Origin: Lachnospiraceae bacterium
GTDB taxonomy: Bacteria > Bacillota > Clostridia > Lachnospirales > Lachnospiraceae
DNA length: 64,000 bases
Assembly: GCA_017434885.1 (NCBI GenBank)
Contig: JAFSGE010000005.1
Location: forward strand, 62,001-126,000
Direction: 5' to 3'
How positions within the stretch are numbered: position 1 is the stretch's first letter; the number at the start of each line of letters is the position of its first letter. A program made the translations under genes and the position numbers. The notes under the pieces were generated by a model that had not been told where the DNA came from, searched no databases, and saw only the letters and a list, made by a program, of their open reading frames with translations. Shown here one piece after another: positions 43,935-53,486 of the stretch.

Positions 43935-44861
43935 TTATTTCTCTGTTACAATCTCTTTTAAAGATGCTGCAAGTCCCGCAACGCCCTGAATCTCAGAAGG
44001 AACAATAATCTTAGTTGCCTTACCGTCTGCTGCCTTTGCAAATGCTTCCAGGCTCTTGATACGAAGTACTGCTTCGTCCGCACCGGCTTCACGAATCATT
44101 CTGATACCGTCTGCATTTGCCTGCTGCACTTTAAGGATTGCTTCTGCTTCACCTTCTGCCTCGCGGATCATCTTTTCTTTCTGCGCTTCTGCTCGGAGAA
44201 TCGCGGACTGTTTCTCTGCTTCTGCACCGAGAATCGCAGATGCTTTCTTACCTTCTGCTTCCAGAATAGCAGCTTTCTTTTCACCCTCTGCTCTGGTAAC
44301 TGCTTCTCTACGCTCACGCTCTGCTTTCATCTGTTTTTCCATCGCATTCTGAATTTCTGCGGGAGGAATGATATTCTTAAGCTCGACACGGTTAACCTTG
44401 ATACCCCAGGGATCAGTTGCTTCATCTAAAGAAGCACGCATCTTGGTGTTAATAATCTCTCTGGAAGTCAGAGTCTGGTCAAGTTCCATTTCACCGATAA
44501 CGTTACGGAGAGTAGTTGCAGTCAGGTTTTCGATTGCCATAATCGGATTTTCTACACCGTATGCAAACAGCTTAGGATCTGTAATCTGGAAAAATACAAC
44601 GGTATCGATTCTCATAGTTACGTTATCCTTTGTGATAACGGGCTGAGGTGCGAAATCCACTACCTGTTCTTTTAAATTAATTTTCTTTGCCACTTTGTCA
44701 ATGATAGGCATCTTGAGGTGTAAACCTACTGACCATGTTCCCTGATATGCACCGAGACGCTCCACTACATATGCATATGCCTGCGGTACAATCTTAATAC
44801 AGGATGCCAATACCAAAATAATAACTACCAAAAGTACTACTAATAATACTCCCATTTTCAT
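43935..44861 (-). CDS. SPFH/band 7 membrane protein (stomatin/QmcA-like)
   Basis: The 308-residue protein has one N-terminal membrane segment (about 3-24) and an SPFH domain (AYAYVVERLGAYQGTWSVGL through TSREIINTKMRASLDEATDP), then an Ala/Glu-rich coiled coil (EKKAAILEAEGKKASAILGA) by which such proteins form rings in membrane microdomains. It follows a NfeD gene by 15 bases, the classic partner pair. Its clients are unknown. Confidence 0.94.
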   Translation of the reverse strand: MKMGVLLVVLLVVIILVLASCIKIVPQAYAYVVERLGAYQGTWSVGLHLKMPIIDKVAKKINLKEQVVDFAPQPVITKDNVTMRIDTVVFFQITDPKLFAYGVENPIMAIENLTATTLRNVIGEMELDQTLTSREIINTKMRASLDEATDPWGIKVNRVELKNIIPPAEIQNAMEKQMKAERERREAVTRAEGEKKAAILEAEGKKASAILGAEAEKQSAILRAEAQKEKMIREAEGEAEAILKVQQANADGIRMIREAGADEAVLRIKSLEAFAKAADGKATKIIVPSEIQGVAGLAASLKEIVTEK

Positions 44862-44876
44862 TCTCCTTTTATCTTT

Positions 44877-45314
44877 TTAATTTTCTTTTAATTCTACCAT
44901 TAATTTTACACCGCTGATGGCGCGGATAATCACAACACTTCCAACAGGAAGTACTTTATCCTCTTTTACATTGCGGGCACTCCATTCCTGCCCGTTTACG
45001 GTTACCTGTCCGATTCCCTGCAAATTGTCAACTTCGCTGATTACAATTGCCTGTTGTCCCACCAGACTTTCTGCATTGGTCTTTACCCTGTCCTTGTTGA
45101 AATATTTTACCGCAACCGGTCTTGTTAAAAACAATAATACCAGTGATACGGCAAAGAACAGTACGAGCTGCAACCAAACCGGTCCGCCAAACGCAGCTAC
45201 AAAAGCCGCAATTAATGCTCCTCCCGCAAACCAGATGGTAACAAGTCCCATGGTGGCAATTTCAGCTATAACGCAGGCAACAAAAACAATTAACCAAATC
45301 GTTGTTTCTGCCAT
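44877..45314 (-). CDS. NfeD family membrane protein
   Basis: The 145-residue protein has three to four membrane segments (IWLIVFVACVIAEIATMGLV onward) and a C-terminal OB-fold (VGQQAIVISEVDNLQGIGQV, LPVGSVVIIRAISGVKLMV). This is the short NfeD form without a protease domain, which works with the SPFH protein encoded next. The pair is thought to organise membrane domains or protein quality control. Confidence 0.93.
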   Translation of the reverse strand: MAETTIWLIVFVACVIAEIATMGLVTIWFAGGALIAAFVAAFGGPVWLQLVLFFAVSLVLLFLTRPVAVKYFNKDRVKTNAESLVGQQAIVISEVDNLQGIGQVTVNGQEWSARNVKEDKVLPVGSVVIIRAISGVKLMVELKEN

Positions 45315-45428
45315 ATTGCCCTCCTTTTACAAACTCCTTATCAGCATTGCCGATACACAAACATTTTACTACACTGCCGCGTCATAATCAACTAAAAGAA
45401 ATGTTTTCCCCGGAAGAATTTATATACC

Positions 45429-45839
45429 TTGCCGTTTTGCAATCATTTCTTTGTAAAGCTTTTTAGAAACTTTGGTTAGATTTTTCAGAAACGCCCTTTT
45501 CATAAATGCACTGCCCGTAGTGACTGTTTGAAAAGCAGCAGCAGAAGCAGGATAAAAGCCTAAGAAGCTTTTAAGAAAAATCAAATCAGCAACACTTTAA
45601 AGATGATATTAACAGGCCATTTCAAAACTTGCTCCGCTTCGAACATGTTGAAATGGCCTGTACATCTTTTAAAGTGTGCTGATTGATTTTTTACAAAAGC
45701 TTCAAAAGGCTTTCTTATCCTGTTTTCTGCCTGCGGCTTTGAGTTTTCACGACGGGCAGTTAATAAGCATATGAAAAGGGCGGATTCAAAAAATCTCCAA
45801 AGTTTCTATATGCTTGCAAAGAAATGATGCAATAGGCAA
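45429..45839. repeat. 411-bp imperfect palindrome of unknown type
   Basis: The sequence from TTGCC at 45429 to GGCAA at 45839 folds back on itself along nearly its whole length. Matching blocks in both arms, from outside in, include TCATTTCTTTG, AGAAACTTTGG, CGCCCTTTTCATA, ACTGCCCGT, CAGGATAA, AGCTTTT, ACACTTTAAA and ACAGGCCATTTCAA, in the same order with small bulges between. The centre (about 45625-45648) is a short loop rich in GC. It contains no convincing gene. It lies 41 bases past the SleB-like gene stop and about 114 before the nfeD start, and accounts for most of the 566-base gap 45315-45880. It could be a large folded RNA or a MITE-like element. Confidence 0.85.
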
Positions 45840-45880
45840 TCTAATAACCACCTACATATAAAACATTTCTTGTCACAACT

Positions 45881-46960
45881 CTACCAGAATACGTGGTCAC
45901 CGAGGACGAAGCCCTCACGTTTACCTGCTCTTCTGAAGTAGGTTGCACCGCCCACTGTAGTTTCTCCGTTGATAGCTGCCTGTGCTGCCTGCATACACAT
46001 TTCGGGAACAGTTCCCTCGTATACCTTAGCCACTTTACCCGTCATTGCCGGCGTAAACTGGCCGGAAGCATAAATGACACCGTGAATGGTGTTGGGATAT
46101 GCGGGATGTTTCAAACGGTTCATAACTACCGCACCGACACCGACCATACCCTCATAGGACTGATTGCCCGCTTCACAATAAATCAATGCACCAAGCAGAC
46201 GAAGCTCATCCGCATCCGCCGGAACCGCACCACGGTTTGCAGTTCTCTTTTTCTCTGCCTCCGCGCGTTCTCTGGCTCTGATGACTTCAATACTCTCTGC
46301 CTTGTCAATATAGAACTGTACATTTACATAGTCTGTGTTAATATATCCGATTTCACCGTCATAGTCCACACTAATCCAGCTGTCATTGATAATATCAATA
46401 AATTCTACCGAATCGTCATGGGCAAGAAGTCCGTAAACTTCTGCATCGAAATGCGGCTCCTTGCGCACACGCACTGCTGCCGAATCCAGTGTCACTATCC
46501 AGTTTCCTACGTCCTCTGCCATTGCCTTGGCATCTTCTCCAAAAAGAAGGTACTCATCTTTTGCCCAGCCAACCACATTGCCGGAACGTATCTTTGTCCA
46601 ACCGTCCTTTTGTTCAAGAATGGTACCGCCGCAGTCCTTATACAAAAGTCCTACTTTTTCTGACTTTTCATCAGCCTCTGCACGCACATTAAGCGCATTC
46701 TGTACATTGGCCATGGCAAGCTCTGTTTCCATTCGTTCTTTTTCATTCTCGAACTTCTGATTAATGTTTAATGCTGTCTCTTCCTCCACGGGAGTGTCTG
46801 TGCTGATGGCACCGGGATCAAGAACTTCACCCACGCCCGATGTGAGAAAATCATATTCTTCTTTCTCAGCTGCCTGAACGGTTATTTCCTCTGCTGCAAG
46901 GATGCACAGGCTTAAAACAATGCCTGCTGCCACCATGAGCAGTCTGCTTCTCCGGTTCAT
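45881..46960 (-). CDS. Secreted SH3-domain cell-wall hydrolase (SleB type)
   Basis: About 359 residues from ATG 46960, chosen because GGAGG lies 7 bases upstream; a frame extends further but without a site. A signal peptide (about 1-30) is followed by two bacterial SH3 repeats (ALNVRAEADEKSEKVGLLYK and AVRVRKEPHFDAEVYGLLAH) that bind peptidoglycan and a C-terminal hydrolase_2/SleB domain (LIYCEAGNQSYEGMVGVGAV, with the catalytic Glu in CEAGN). SleB-type enzymes cut the glycan strand, in spores or during growth. A role in sporulation is possible but not shown. Confidence 0.92.
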   Translation of the reverse strand: MNRRSRLLMVAAGIVLSLCILAAEEITVQAAEKEEYDFLTSGVGEVLDPGAISTDTPVEEETALNINQKFENEKERMETELAMANVQNALNVRAEADEKSEKVGLLYKDCGGTILEQKDGWTKIRSGNVVGWAKDEYLLFGEDAKAMAEDVGNWIVTLDSAAVRVRKEPHFDAEVYGLLAHDDSVEFIDIINDSWISVDYDGEIGYINTDYVNVQFYIDKAESIEVIRARERAEAEKKRTANRGAVPADADELRLLGALIYCEAGNQSYEGMVGVGAVVMNRLKHPAYPNTIHGVIYASGQFTPAMTGKVAKVYEGTVPEMCMQAAQAAINGETTVGGATYFRRAGKREGFVLGDHVFW

Positions 46961-47135
46961 TTTGCTACCTCCAAAGTTCTCATACCACAAACATGTTACA
47001 GATTTGTTACATTTTTTACATAAGTACGCGAACCATGATAACAAAACATTCCCGTTTTGTCAAGTTTTCCGCCAATTTGACCTATTTATTCATCGACAAA
47101 GCCTACTATTTTCTTCCAATTATATTACAATTTCA

Positions 47136-47930
47136 TTACATTTTTTGTGATTTATCCACGGTAGCTTTCACCGCATCCATCACTGCACCGCGAAAGGCTC
47201 TTTCCTCTAAAGTGCGCACGCCCTCAATGGTGGTGCCTGCCGGAGAACACACCATATCTTTCAATTCTCCCGGGTGCTTTCCGCTTTCAAGCATCAGCTT
47301 TGCACTTCCCATTACTGCCTGAGCTACAAATTCATATGCCTGCTTGCGAGGCAATCCTGCCGCTACTCCGCCGTCTGCCAATGCTTCCATAAACATAAAT
47401 ACGAATGCCGGGGAGCATCCGCTGACTCCTGCAAAGGCATCCATCAATTTCTCAGGAATCTCCTGTGCCATACCAAAACTTCCGATAAGCTTCATGCACA
47501 GTTCTTTTTCTTCCTCTGTTACTTCATTATTAAAGCACACTGCCGAGCATCCCGCTCCCACCAAAGCAGGGGTATTGGGCATGCAACGTACCAGCTTCGT
47601 CCTTGTACCAAGTAATTTTTCAATTTCTCCCATGCTTTTCCCTGCTGCGATACTGATAACCAAAGCATCTTCTTTTACTGCAATCTTAATTTCGGGAAGC
47701 ACCTGGGCAAAAAACTGTGGCTTCACTGCCAATATCAAAATATCAGCCTGCTTTGCCACATCCCTGTTATCTGCAAAGGTCTCTATTCCCCATTTTGCAG
47801 AAACTGCATCTCTTGTGACCTGCGTCTTTGCAGAACCGATGATATCCTCTTTTGTTGCGATTCCCTCTTCCAGCATACCGCCAATCATTGCCTTTGCCAT
47901 ATTTCCCAGTCCGATAAATCCGATTTTCAT
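47136..47930 (-). CDS. proC: Pyrroline-5-carboxylate reductase
   Basis: The 264-residue enzyme makes proline from pyrroline-5-carboxylate with NAD(P)H. It has the Rossmann start IGFIGLGNMAKAMIGGML, AVKPQFF, CMPNTPALVGAG, and the C-terminal dimer helices with DMVCSPAGTTIEG. Other proline genes are not in the window. The gene stands 20 bases after the SpoU-type methyltransferase start region on the same strand (upstream in transcription is proC; the methyltransferase lies beyond 47951). Confidence 0.95.
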   Translation of the reverse strand: MKIGFIGLGNMAKAMIGGMLEEGIATKEDIIGSAKTQVTRDAVSAKWGIETFADNRDVAKQADILILAVKPQFFAQVLPEIKIAVKEDALVISIAAGKSMGEIEKLLGTRTKLVRCMPNTPALVGAGCSAVCFNNEVTEEEKELCMKLIGSFGMAQEIPEKLMDAFAGVSGCSPAFVFMFMEALADGGVAAGLPRKQAYEFVAQAVMGSAKLMLESGKHPGELKDMVCSPAGTTIEGVRTLEERAFRGAVMDAVKATVDKSQKM

Positions 47931-47950
47931 ATTCTTATCCGCCTTTCTTT

Positions 47951-48790
47951 TTAAAATTTACCGATTGCCGCCTGATACATCAGAAGAGCCGCAGCCACTG
48001 ATGCGTTCAGCGATTCCAGTTTTCCTTCCATTGGAATCTTCAAATAGCAGTCTGCCAAATCCGCAGTCTCTTTCTTCAGTCCGTTTCCTTCATTTCCAAT
48101 CAGAAATGCTGCCCCTTCTTTATAGGAAAATTGATGATAATATTTCTCCCCTTTCAAGTGCGCCGCATACACCTTAATCTCTTCTTTTTGTAAGAGGGCT
48201 ATCACCTCAGAAAGGGCATCTGTATAAACAAATGGTACTCTGTAAAGTGAGCCCATGGTAGAGCGTATGGTCTTGGGATTGTAAATATCCACTGTCCCTC
48301 TGCTCATAATTACGCCGTCCGCTCCTGCACCCTCTGCGGTGCGGATCATGGTGCCCAAATTTCCGGGGTCCTGAATATCCTCCAAAAGAAGAAATAACGG
48401 GGATTGCCCGCTTTCCTGCTTTCTTCTTATTGCCACTGTTACCATTTCTTTTACATCATAGGAATGTCTCTCAATCACGCAAAGGACTCCCTGAGGACTT
48501 TGCGTATCTGACATTTTTAAGAGAACCTCTCTGTTAACTGTCTCCACCGGAATTCCGTCTCTCTCACATGCCTTCCACTTCTCCAAGGCATCTGTCCTCT
48601 GAAGTTCTCCGTTTTCCAAAGCATCCGCCACTGTTTCCTCTATGTAAACCTCCCTAATGGCAGAAAGCGGGGCTTCTTCAAACATCTTTAGACCTTCCGC
48701 AATGAATACGTTTTCTTTTGCCCGGTTTCTGCTTTTTTCCTGCAGTGCCACAATTCTTTTTACTTTACTGTTTGCACAACTTGTAATCAT
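47951..48790 (-). CDS. SpoU/TrmH-family RNA 2'-O-methyltransferase
   Basis: About 279 residues from ATG 48790 (AGGAG 6 bases upstream). The N-terminal domain (SKVKRIVALQEKSRNRAKEN, VFIAEGLKMFEEA) is the substrate-binding fold of RlmB-like enzymes and the C-terminal part is the knotted SPOUT domain: EDIQDPGNLGTMIRTAEGAG, FLIGNEGNGL and PMEGKLESLNASVAAALL. It methylates a ribose in 23S rRNA or tRNA; the exact target is not evident. It follows pfkA, separated by a strong terminator, and precedes proC by 20 bases. Confidence 0.9.
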   Translation of the reverse strand: MITSCANSKVKRIVALQEKSRNRAKENVFIAEGLKMFEEAPLSAIREVYIEETVADALENGELQRTDALEKWKACERDGIPVETVNREVLLKMSDTQSPQGVLCVIERHSYDVKEMVTVAIRRKQESGQSPLFLLLEDIQDPGNLGTMIRTAEGAGADGVIMSRGTVDIYNPKTIRSTMGSLYRVPFVYTDALSEVIALLQKEEIKVYAAHLKGEKYYHQFSYKEGAAFLIGNEGNGLKKETADLADCYLKIPMEGKLESLNASVAAALLMYQAAIGKF

Positions 48791-48810
48791 ATTTTTCTCC
48801 TGACAAAACA

Positions 48811-48831
48811 AGGCGGAGCACCGCTCCGCCT
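48811..48831 (-). terminator. Terminator after pfkA
   Basis: Perfect 9-bp GC-rich stem AGGCGGAGC (48811-48819) with GCTCCGCCT (48823-48831), followed on the minus strand by TGTTTTGTC. Confidence 0.82.
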
Positions 48832-48839
48832 CCTGTTAC

Positions 48840-49814
48840 TTACTGAGATAATAAACGGCTCACCTGATACTGATATTCCGGTATATCCTTCTGCATCGCC
48901 AGCGCCTCTTCAATATCAAAATCTACAAATTCACCGTGCTGATAACCAATCACGCGATTGCTCTTTCCTGCACAAAGAATATCAGCCGCATAGGAGCCCA
49001 TGATGGACGCATAGAAACGATCCTTACAAGTCGGGCTGCCGCCACGCTGCATATATCCCAAAATGGTTGCTCTTGTTTCAATACCGGTAGCCGCCTCAAT
49101 TCTTCTTGCCATGGAAGTGGAATGTCCGATTCCCTCCGCATTAATAATCAGATGATGGGTTTTTCCTCTTTTTCTGTTATTGATAATATTGTTAATGATG
49201 TTCTGCTCATTAAAATCATATTTTTCGGGAAGCAAAATATCCTCTGCACCGTTAGCGACACCGCACCAAAGCGCAATGTAACCGGCATTTCTTCCCATTA
49301 CCTCAATGATACTGCAACGCTCATGGGAGGAAGAAGTATCTCTTACCTTATCAATCGCCTGCATCGCTGTGTTAATCGCTGTATCAAAGCCAATGGTATA
49401 GTCTGTGCATGCAATATCAAGGTCAATAGTTCCGGGAATACCCACCGTATTGATTCCCTGTCTCGCAAGTGCCTGTGCACCACGGTAAGAACCGTCACCA
49501 CCAATGACTACCATACCGTCAATTCCATGCTTACGGCAAATCTCAGCCGCCTGTACCTGCACTTCTTCCTGCTTGAATTCCGTGCAACGGGCTGTTCCGA
49601 GAATGGTTCCGCCCTTTTGGATGGTATCAGAAACGTCTTTCTTTTCCATATCTATAATTTCTTCATTCAAAAGACCCTGATAACCTTTTTTTATTCCTTT
49701 TACTTTCACACCGCTGGCAATGGCTTTCCGCACAACTGCACGAATAGCAGCATTCATTCCCGGGGCATCGCCGCCGCTTGTAAGTACACCGATGGTTTTA
49801 ATTTCTTTTGCCAT
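48840..49814 (-). CDS. pfkA: 6-phosphofructokinase, ATP-dependent
   Basis: The 324-residue enzyme is the standard bacterial PfkA: GVLTSGGDAPGMNAAIRAV, the ATP loop GGDGSYRGA, PGTIDLDIACTDYTIGFDTA, EVMGRNAGYIALW and MQRGGSPTCKDR. It differs from the PPi enzyme at 14451 by GGDGS in place of GGDDS. Position 125-129 reads TIDLDIA rather than the usual TIDNDI, a small variation. It follows dnaE by 75 bases. Confidence 0.96.
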   Translation of the reverse strand: MAKEIKTIGVLTSGGDAPGMNAAIRAVVRKAIASGVKVKGIKKGYQGLLNEEIIDMEKKDVSDTIQKGGTILGTARCTEFKQEEVQVQAAEICRKHGIDGMVVIGGDGSYRGAQALARQGINTVGIPGTIDLDIACTDYTIGFDTAINTAMQAIDKVRDTSSSHERCSIIEVMGRNAGYIALWCGVANGAEDILLPEKYDFNEQNIINNIINNRKRGKTHHLIINAEGIGHSTSMARRIEAATGIETRATILGYMQRGGSPTCKDRFYASIMGSYAADILCAGKSNRVIGYQHGEFVDFDIEEALAMQKDIPEYQYQVSRLLSQ

Positions 49815-49889
49815 GATATTTTGTCCTTTCCCGCAGAGTCCTCTCCGCTATCAAAGTTCTTCTTATTTTACCTTGTTTTATAAGCTATT

Positions 49890-52800
49890 TCAATCTTTTT
49901 TCACATCCCAGACAATTTTTATATTTTCTTGTCCGTATTTTTCTCCCAGCTTTTTCTCCAAGGCCTCATTTGCGTCAACGTTCCTGTTCGGCGGCAGCTT
50001 CTTCATCATCTTTTCATCTTCAATGTAAAGAATCACACTGTCCCTGCCGTCGGAATCCGCAAGTTCTTTCAGAAGTTCTTCTACCTTTTCCTCATAATCT
50101 GCCATTGTGGGGAATTTTATCCACAATTTTTTAGGAATTTCATCAAAGGAAGTAATTTTTTCACAAATCAGCTTACCATCCCTATCTTCCTCTAAGGAAA
50201 CTCTGCCGCGGATAAACACTTTGTTGTCTTCCAACAATTTTGCGCTGTATTTTTCATAGTCTCTGGGGAATACAATTACTTCCACAGAGCCAAGCAAATC
50301 TTCCACCTGCAAGAATGCCATAATTTTATCATTCTTGGTATATTTTATTTTTTTATCTGCAATCAGTCCGCCGATAATCGCCGTGGCATTGTCCTTTACC
50401 ACTGTTTCGTTACTTTCTTCATCCAGCGCAAAATCCGCCGTGGTGTTGGTAATTCCCTTTTTCCAAAGTTCCTCCCACTCCTCCATGGGATGTCCGCTAA
50501 TATAAACGCCAAGTACCTCTTTTTCAAAGGCAAGCAGCATCTCTTTGGAGTATTCCCCTACATCAGGAAGCTTTACTTCAAATTCTTCTTTTTGCTCCTC
50601 GGAAACAATATCAAACAACGTCATCTGGCCTGCCATATTATTTTTCTTGTCGTGGACAATATGGTCCATAATCTGTACATAGGCACTCATAAACTGCTTA
50701 CGGGTACCGGGCAGAGAGTCAAAAGCCCCCGCTTTGATAAAGTTCTCAATTGCCTTTTTGTTTACATCCTTATCCGCCACTCTGGTAATGAAGTCTTTCA
50801 GATTGGTAAATTCACCACGCGCATGACGCTCCGAAACCACTGTTTCAATCACGGGACGTCCCACACTCTTAATGGCGGTCAGGGAATAAATAATGGAATT
50901 ATCTTTTACCGAAAAGCCACTTTCGCCCTGATTGATATCCGGCGGCAAAATCTTAATTCCCATGTTCCGGCAGGTCATAATATATTCTGCCACTTTTCCT
51001 GAGTTATCAATCACGGAGGTCATTAACGCTGCCATAAATTCCACAGGATAATAATATTTCAAATATGCCGTCTGGTATGCCACCACCGCATAACATGCTG
51101 CATGGGATTTATTAAACGCGTACTTGGCAAAATCCATCATATCATCATAAATCTGCGACGCCACAGATTCGGAAATTCCTGCCGCAGCGCATCCCGGCAC
51201 ACCCTCCTCAGGATTTCCGTAAATAAAGTTGGCACGTTCTTTTTCCATCACGGCCTGTTTCTTTTTACTCATGGCACGGCGCACCAAATCGCTTCGTCCC
51301 AGAGTATAACCGCCAAGGTCACGCACAATCTGCATTACCTGCTCCTGATAAACAATACAGCCATAAGTAGGAGCCAGAATCGGTTCCAGCTGTGGACAGG
51401 AATACACAATGGGTCCTGAACTGTTCTTACCCTTAATGTATTTGGGAATAAAGTCCATGGGTCCCGGACGATACAGGGAAACGCCTGCAATAATATCCTC
51501 CAGATTTTCCGGTTTTAGCTCCTTCATGAAGTTTTTCATACCGCCGCTTTCAAGCTGGAACACACCGTCCGTCTTGCCGGTTCCCAAAGACGCCAGCACT
51601 TTTTTATCATCATAATTAATATTGTCAATATCAATGTGGATGCCTTTGCTCTTTTCTATCATGGCAACTGCATCCCGAATAACCGTCAGGGTACGAAGTC
51701 CCAAAAAGTCCATCTTAAGAAGTCCCAGTTCTTCTATGGTGGTCATGGTAAACTGGGTGGTAATGGAGCCATCGGAGCCTCTTGATAAGGGAACCAACTC
51801 CTCTGCAGGTCTGGAACAGATTACCACACCTGCCGCATGCATGGAGGTGTGTCTGGGAAGTCCCTCCAGACGTTTACTCATATCAATCAGTTCATGCACT
51901 TGCGGGTCGGTTTCGTACATTTTACGAAGTTCAGGATTAATCTGCAGGGCACGTTCAATCGTAATGTTCAGTTCATTTGGAATCATCTTGGCAAGAGAGT
52001 CCACATAGGCATATGGTAAATCCATAACACGCCCAACATCCCTGATTACACCCTTTGCCGCCAATGTACCAAAGGTAACAATCTGCACCACCTTCTCTGC
52101 GCCGTATTTACGCCCCACGTAATCGATGACCTCCTGCCTTCTTTCGAAGCAGAAGTCAATATCAATATCGGGCATGGATACACGCTCAGGATTCAAAAAA
52201 CGTTCAAACAGCAAGCTGTATTTAATCGGGTCAATGTTGGTAATTTTCAAAGTATATGCAACAATACTTCCCGCCGCAGAACCTCTTCCCGGTCCTACCA
52301 TGATGCCGTTTTGCTTGGCATAATTGATAAAATCCCAAACAATCAGGAAGTAATCCACATACCCCATATTTTTGATAACGTCAAGTTCGTAGTCAAGACG
52401 TTCTTTTAAGGTAAGTCCCGTATCTCCGGCAGGGGCATTTTCATCCTCGCCGTAACGCTCATGCAAGCCGTCATAGCAAAGCTTATTTAAATAAGTCCAG
52501 GAATCATAGCCTTCCGGCACTTCAAAATGAGGCAACTTGGTAACGCCGAACTCTATCTCCACGTTACACCTGTCCGCTATTCTCTGTGTATTTTCAACTG
52601 CCTCCCACGCATAAGGAAACAGCCCTTTCATTTCTTCTTCGCTCTTAACGTAATACTGTCCGCCCTCATAGCGCATTCTGTCTTCATCCGCCAGCTTCTT
52701 GCCGGTCTGGATACAAAGCAGAATATCATGGGGCTTTACGTCATCCGCATAGGTGTAATGCACGTCATTGGTGGCAACAAGGGGAATGTTCAATTCCTTA

Positions 52801-53381
52801 CTCATTTGAAGCAAGGTGGTATTGACCATTCTCTGCTCCGGCAGTCCATGGTCCTGCAACTCCAAAAAGTAGTTTCCCTCTCCGAAACAGTCTCTATACC
52901 TAAGCGCCGCCTTTTTTGCCTCGTCAATCAGTCCCTTTTGGATATAACGCTGCACCTCTCCCGCAAGACAGGCTGACAGGGCAATAATTCCCTCGTGAAA
53001 TTCATTCAATACTTCCATGTCTACACGGGGCTTGTAGTAATAGCCTTCCGTAAAGCCGCGGCTGACAATCTTCATCAGATTGTCATAACCGGTATTATTC
53101 TCTGCAAGCAAAACAAGATGGTAATATCTGTCCTCACCACCGGTCAATTCCTTGTCAAAACGGGAATTGGGCGCCACGTAGATTTCACAGCCGAGAATCG
53201 GCCTGATTCCTTCTGCCTTGCACGCTTTATAAAAGTCAATCACGCCGTACATGACACCGTGGTCGGTAATGGCAGCACTGTCCATGCCAAGCTCTTTCAC
53301 GCGCTTTACATATTCTTTTATTTTGTTGGAGCCGTCCAAAAGACTGTATTCTGTATGGACATGAAGATGCGCAAAAGCCAT
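49890..53381 (-). CDS. dnaE: DNA polymerase III alpha subunit
   Basis: The 1163-residue polymerase has an N-terminal PHP domain (FAHLHVHTEYSLLDG, AITDHGVMYG), the polymerase core with VGPGRGSAAGSIVAYTL and the catalytic MPDIDIDFCFERR, a helix-hairpin-helix region, and a C-terminal OB-fold (AIIGGLIADKKIKYT, MAFLQVEDLLGSVEVIVFP). Length and order match DnaE1. It extends the chromosome, in low-GC Firmicutes along with PolC. Confidence 0.97.
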   Translation of the reverse strand: MAFAHLHVHTEYSLLDGSNKIKEYVKRVKELGMDSAAITDHGVMYGVIDFYKACKAEGIRPILGCEIYVAPNSRFDKELTGGEDRYYHLVLLAENNTGYDNLMKIVSRGFTEGYYYKPRVDMEVLNEFHEGIIALSACLAGEVQRYIQKGLIDEAKKAALRYRDCFGEGNYFLELQDHGLPEQRMVNTTLLQMSKELNIPLVATNDVHYTYADDVKPHDILLCIQTGKKLADEDRMRYEGGQYYVKSEEEMKGLFPYAWEAVENTQRIADRCNVEIEFGVTKLPHFEVPEGYDSWTYLNKLCYDGLHERYGEDENAPAGDTGLTLKERLDYELDVIKNMGYVDYFLIVWDFINYAKQNGIMVGPGRGSAAGSIVAYTLKITNIDPIKYSLLFERFLNPERVSMPDIDIDFCFERRQEVIDYVGRKYGAEKVVQIVTFGTLAAKGVIRDVGRVMDLPYAYVDSLAKMIPNELNITIERALQINPELRKMYETDPQVHELIDMSKRLEGLPRHTSMHAAGVVICSRPAEELVPLSRGSDGSITTQFTMTTIEELGLLKMDFLGLRTLTVIRDAVAMIEKSKGIHIDIDNINYDDKKVLASLGTGKTDGVFQLESGGMKNFMKELKPENLEDIIAGVSLYRPGPMDFIPKYIKGKNSSGPIVYSCPQLEPILAPTYGCIVYQEQVMQIVRDLGGYTLGRSDLVRRAMSKKKQAVMEKERANFIYGNPEEGVPGCAAAGISESVASQIYDDMMDFAKYAFNKSHAACYAVVAYQTAYLKYYYPVEFMAALMTSVIDNSGKVAEYIMTCRNMGIKILPPDINQGESGFSVKDNSIIYSLTAIKSVGRPVIETVVSERHARGEFTNLKDFITRVADKDVNKKAIENFIKAGAFDSLPGTRKQFMSAYVQIMDHIVHDKKNNMAGQMTLFDIVSEEQKEEFEVKLPDVGEYSKEMLLAFEKEVLGVYISGHPMEEWEELWKKGITNTTADFALDEESNETVVKDNATAIIGGLIADKKIKYTKNDKIMAFLQVEDLLGSVEVIVFPRDYEKYSAKLLEDNKVFIRGRVSLEEDRDGKLICEKITSFDEIPKKLWIKFPTMADYEEKVEELLKELADSDGRDSVILYIEDEKMMKKLPPNRNVDANEALEKKLGEKYGQENIKIVWDVKKD

Positions 53382-53440
53382 AGTTCCCTCCTACTTCGGC
53401 CTGTTTTATCCAATGAAAATTTACTTTTCTATTGTAACAA

Positions 53441-53480
53441 AAAAGAAATGCCTTGGAAAGTACCTGGCATTTCTTTTTCT
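53441..53480 (-). terminator. Terminator after the M56-M23 gene
   Basis: AAAAGAAATGCC (53441-53452) pairs perfectly with GGCATTTCTTTT (53466-53477), giving T-runs on both sides. It parts the signalling gene from dnaE. Confidence 0.85.
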
Positions 53481-53486
53481 GAATCT

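Noticed and set aside
45429-45839. Large palindrome as an ordinary terminator for the hydrolase gene
   Set aside because: At 411 bases it is many times longer than an intrinsic terminator and has no T-run at its end, though it may still affect transcript ends.
48936-49883. Long plus-strand frame of 315 codons opposite pfkA
   Set aside because: Composition is that of antisense to a conserved gene; no ribosome binding site or known domain.
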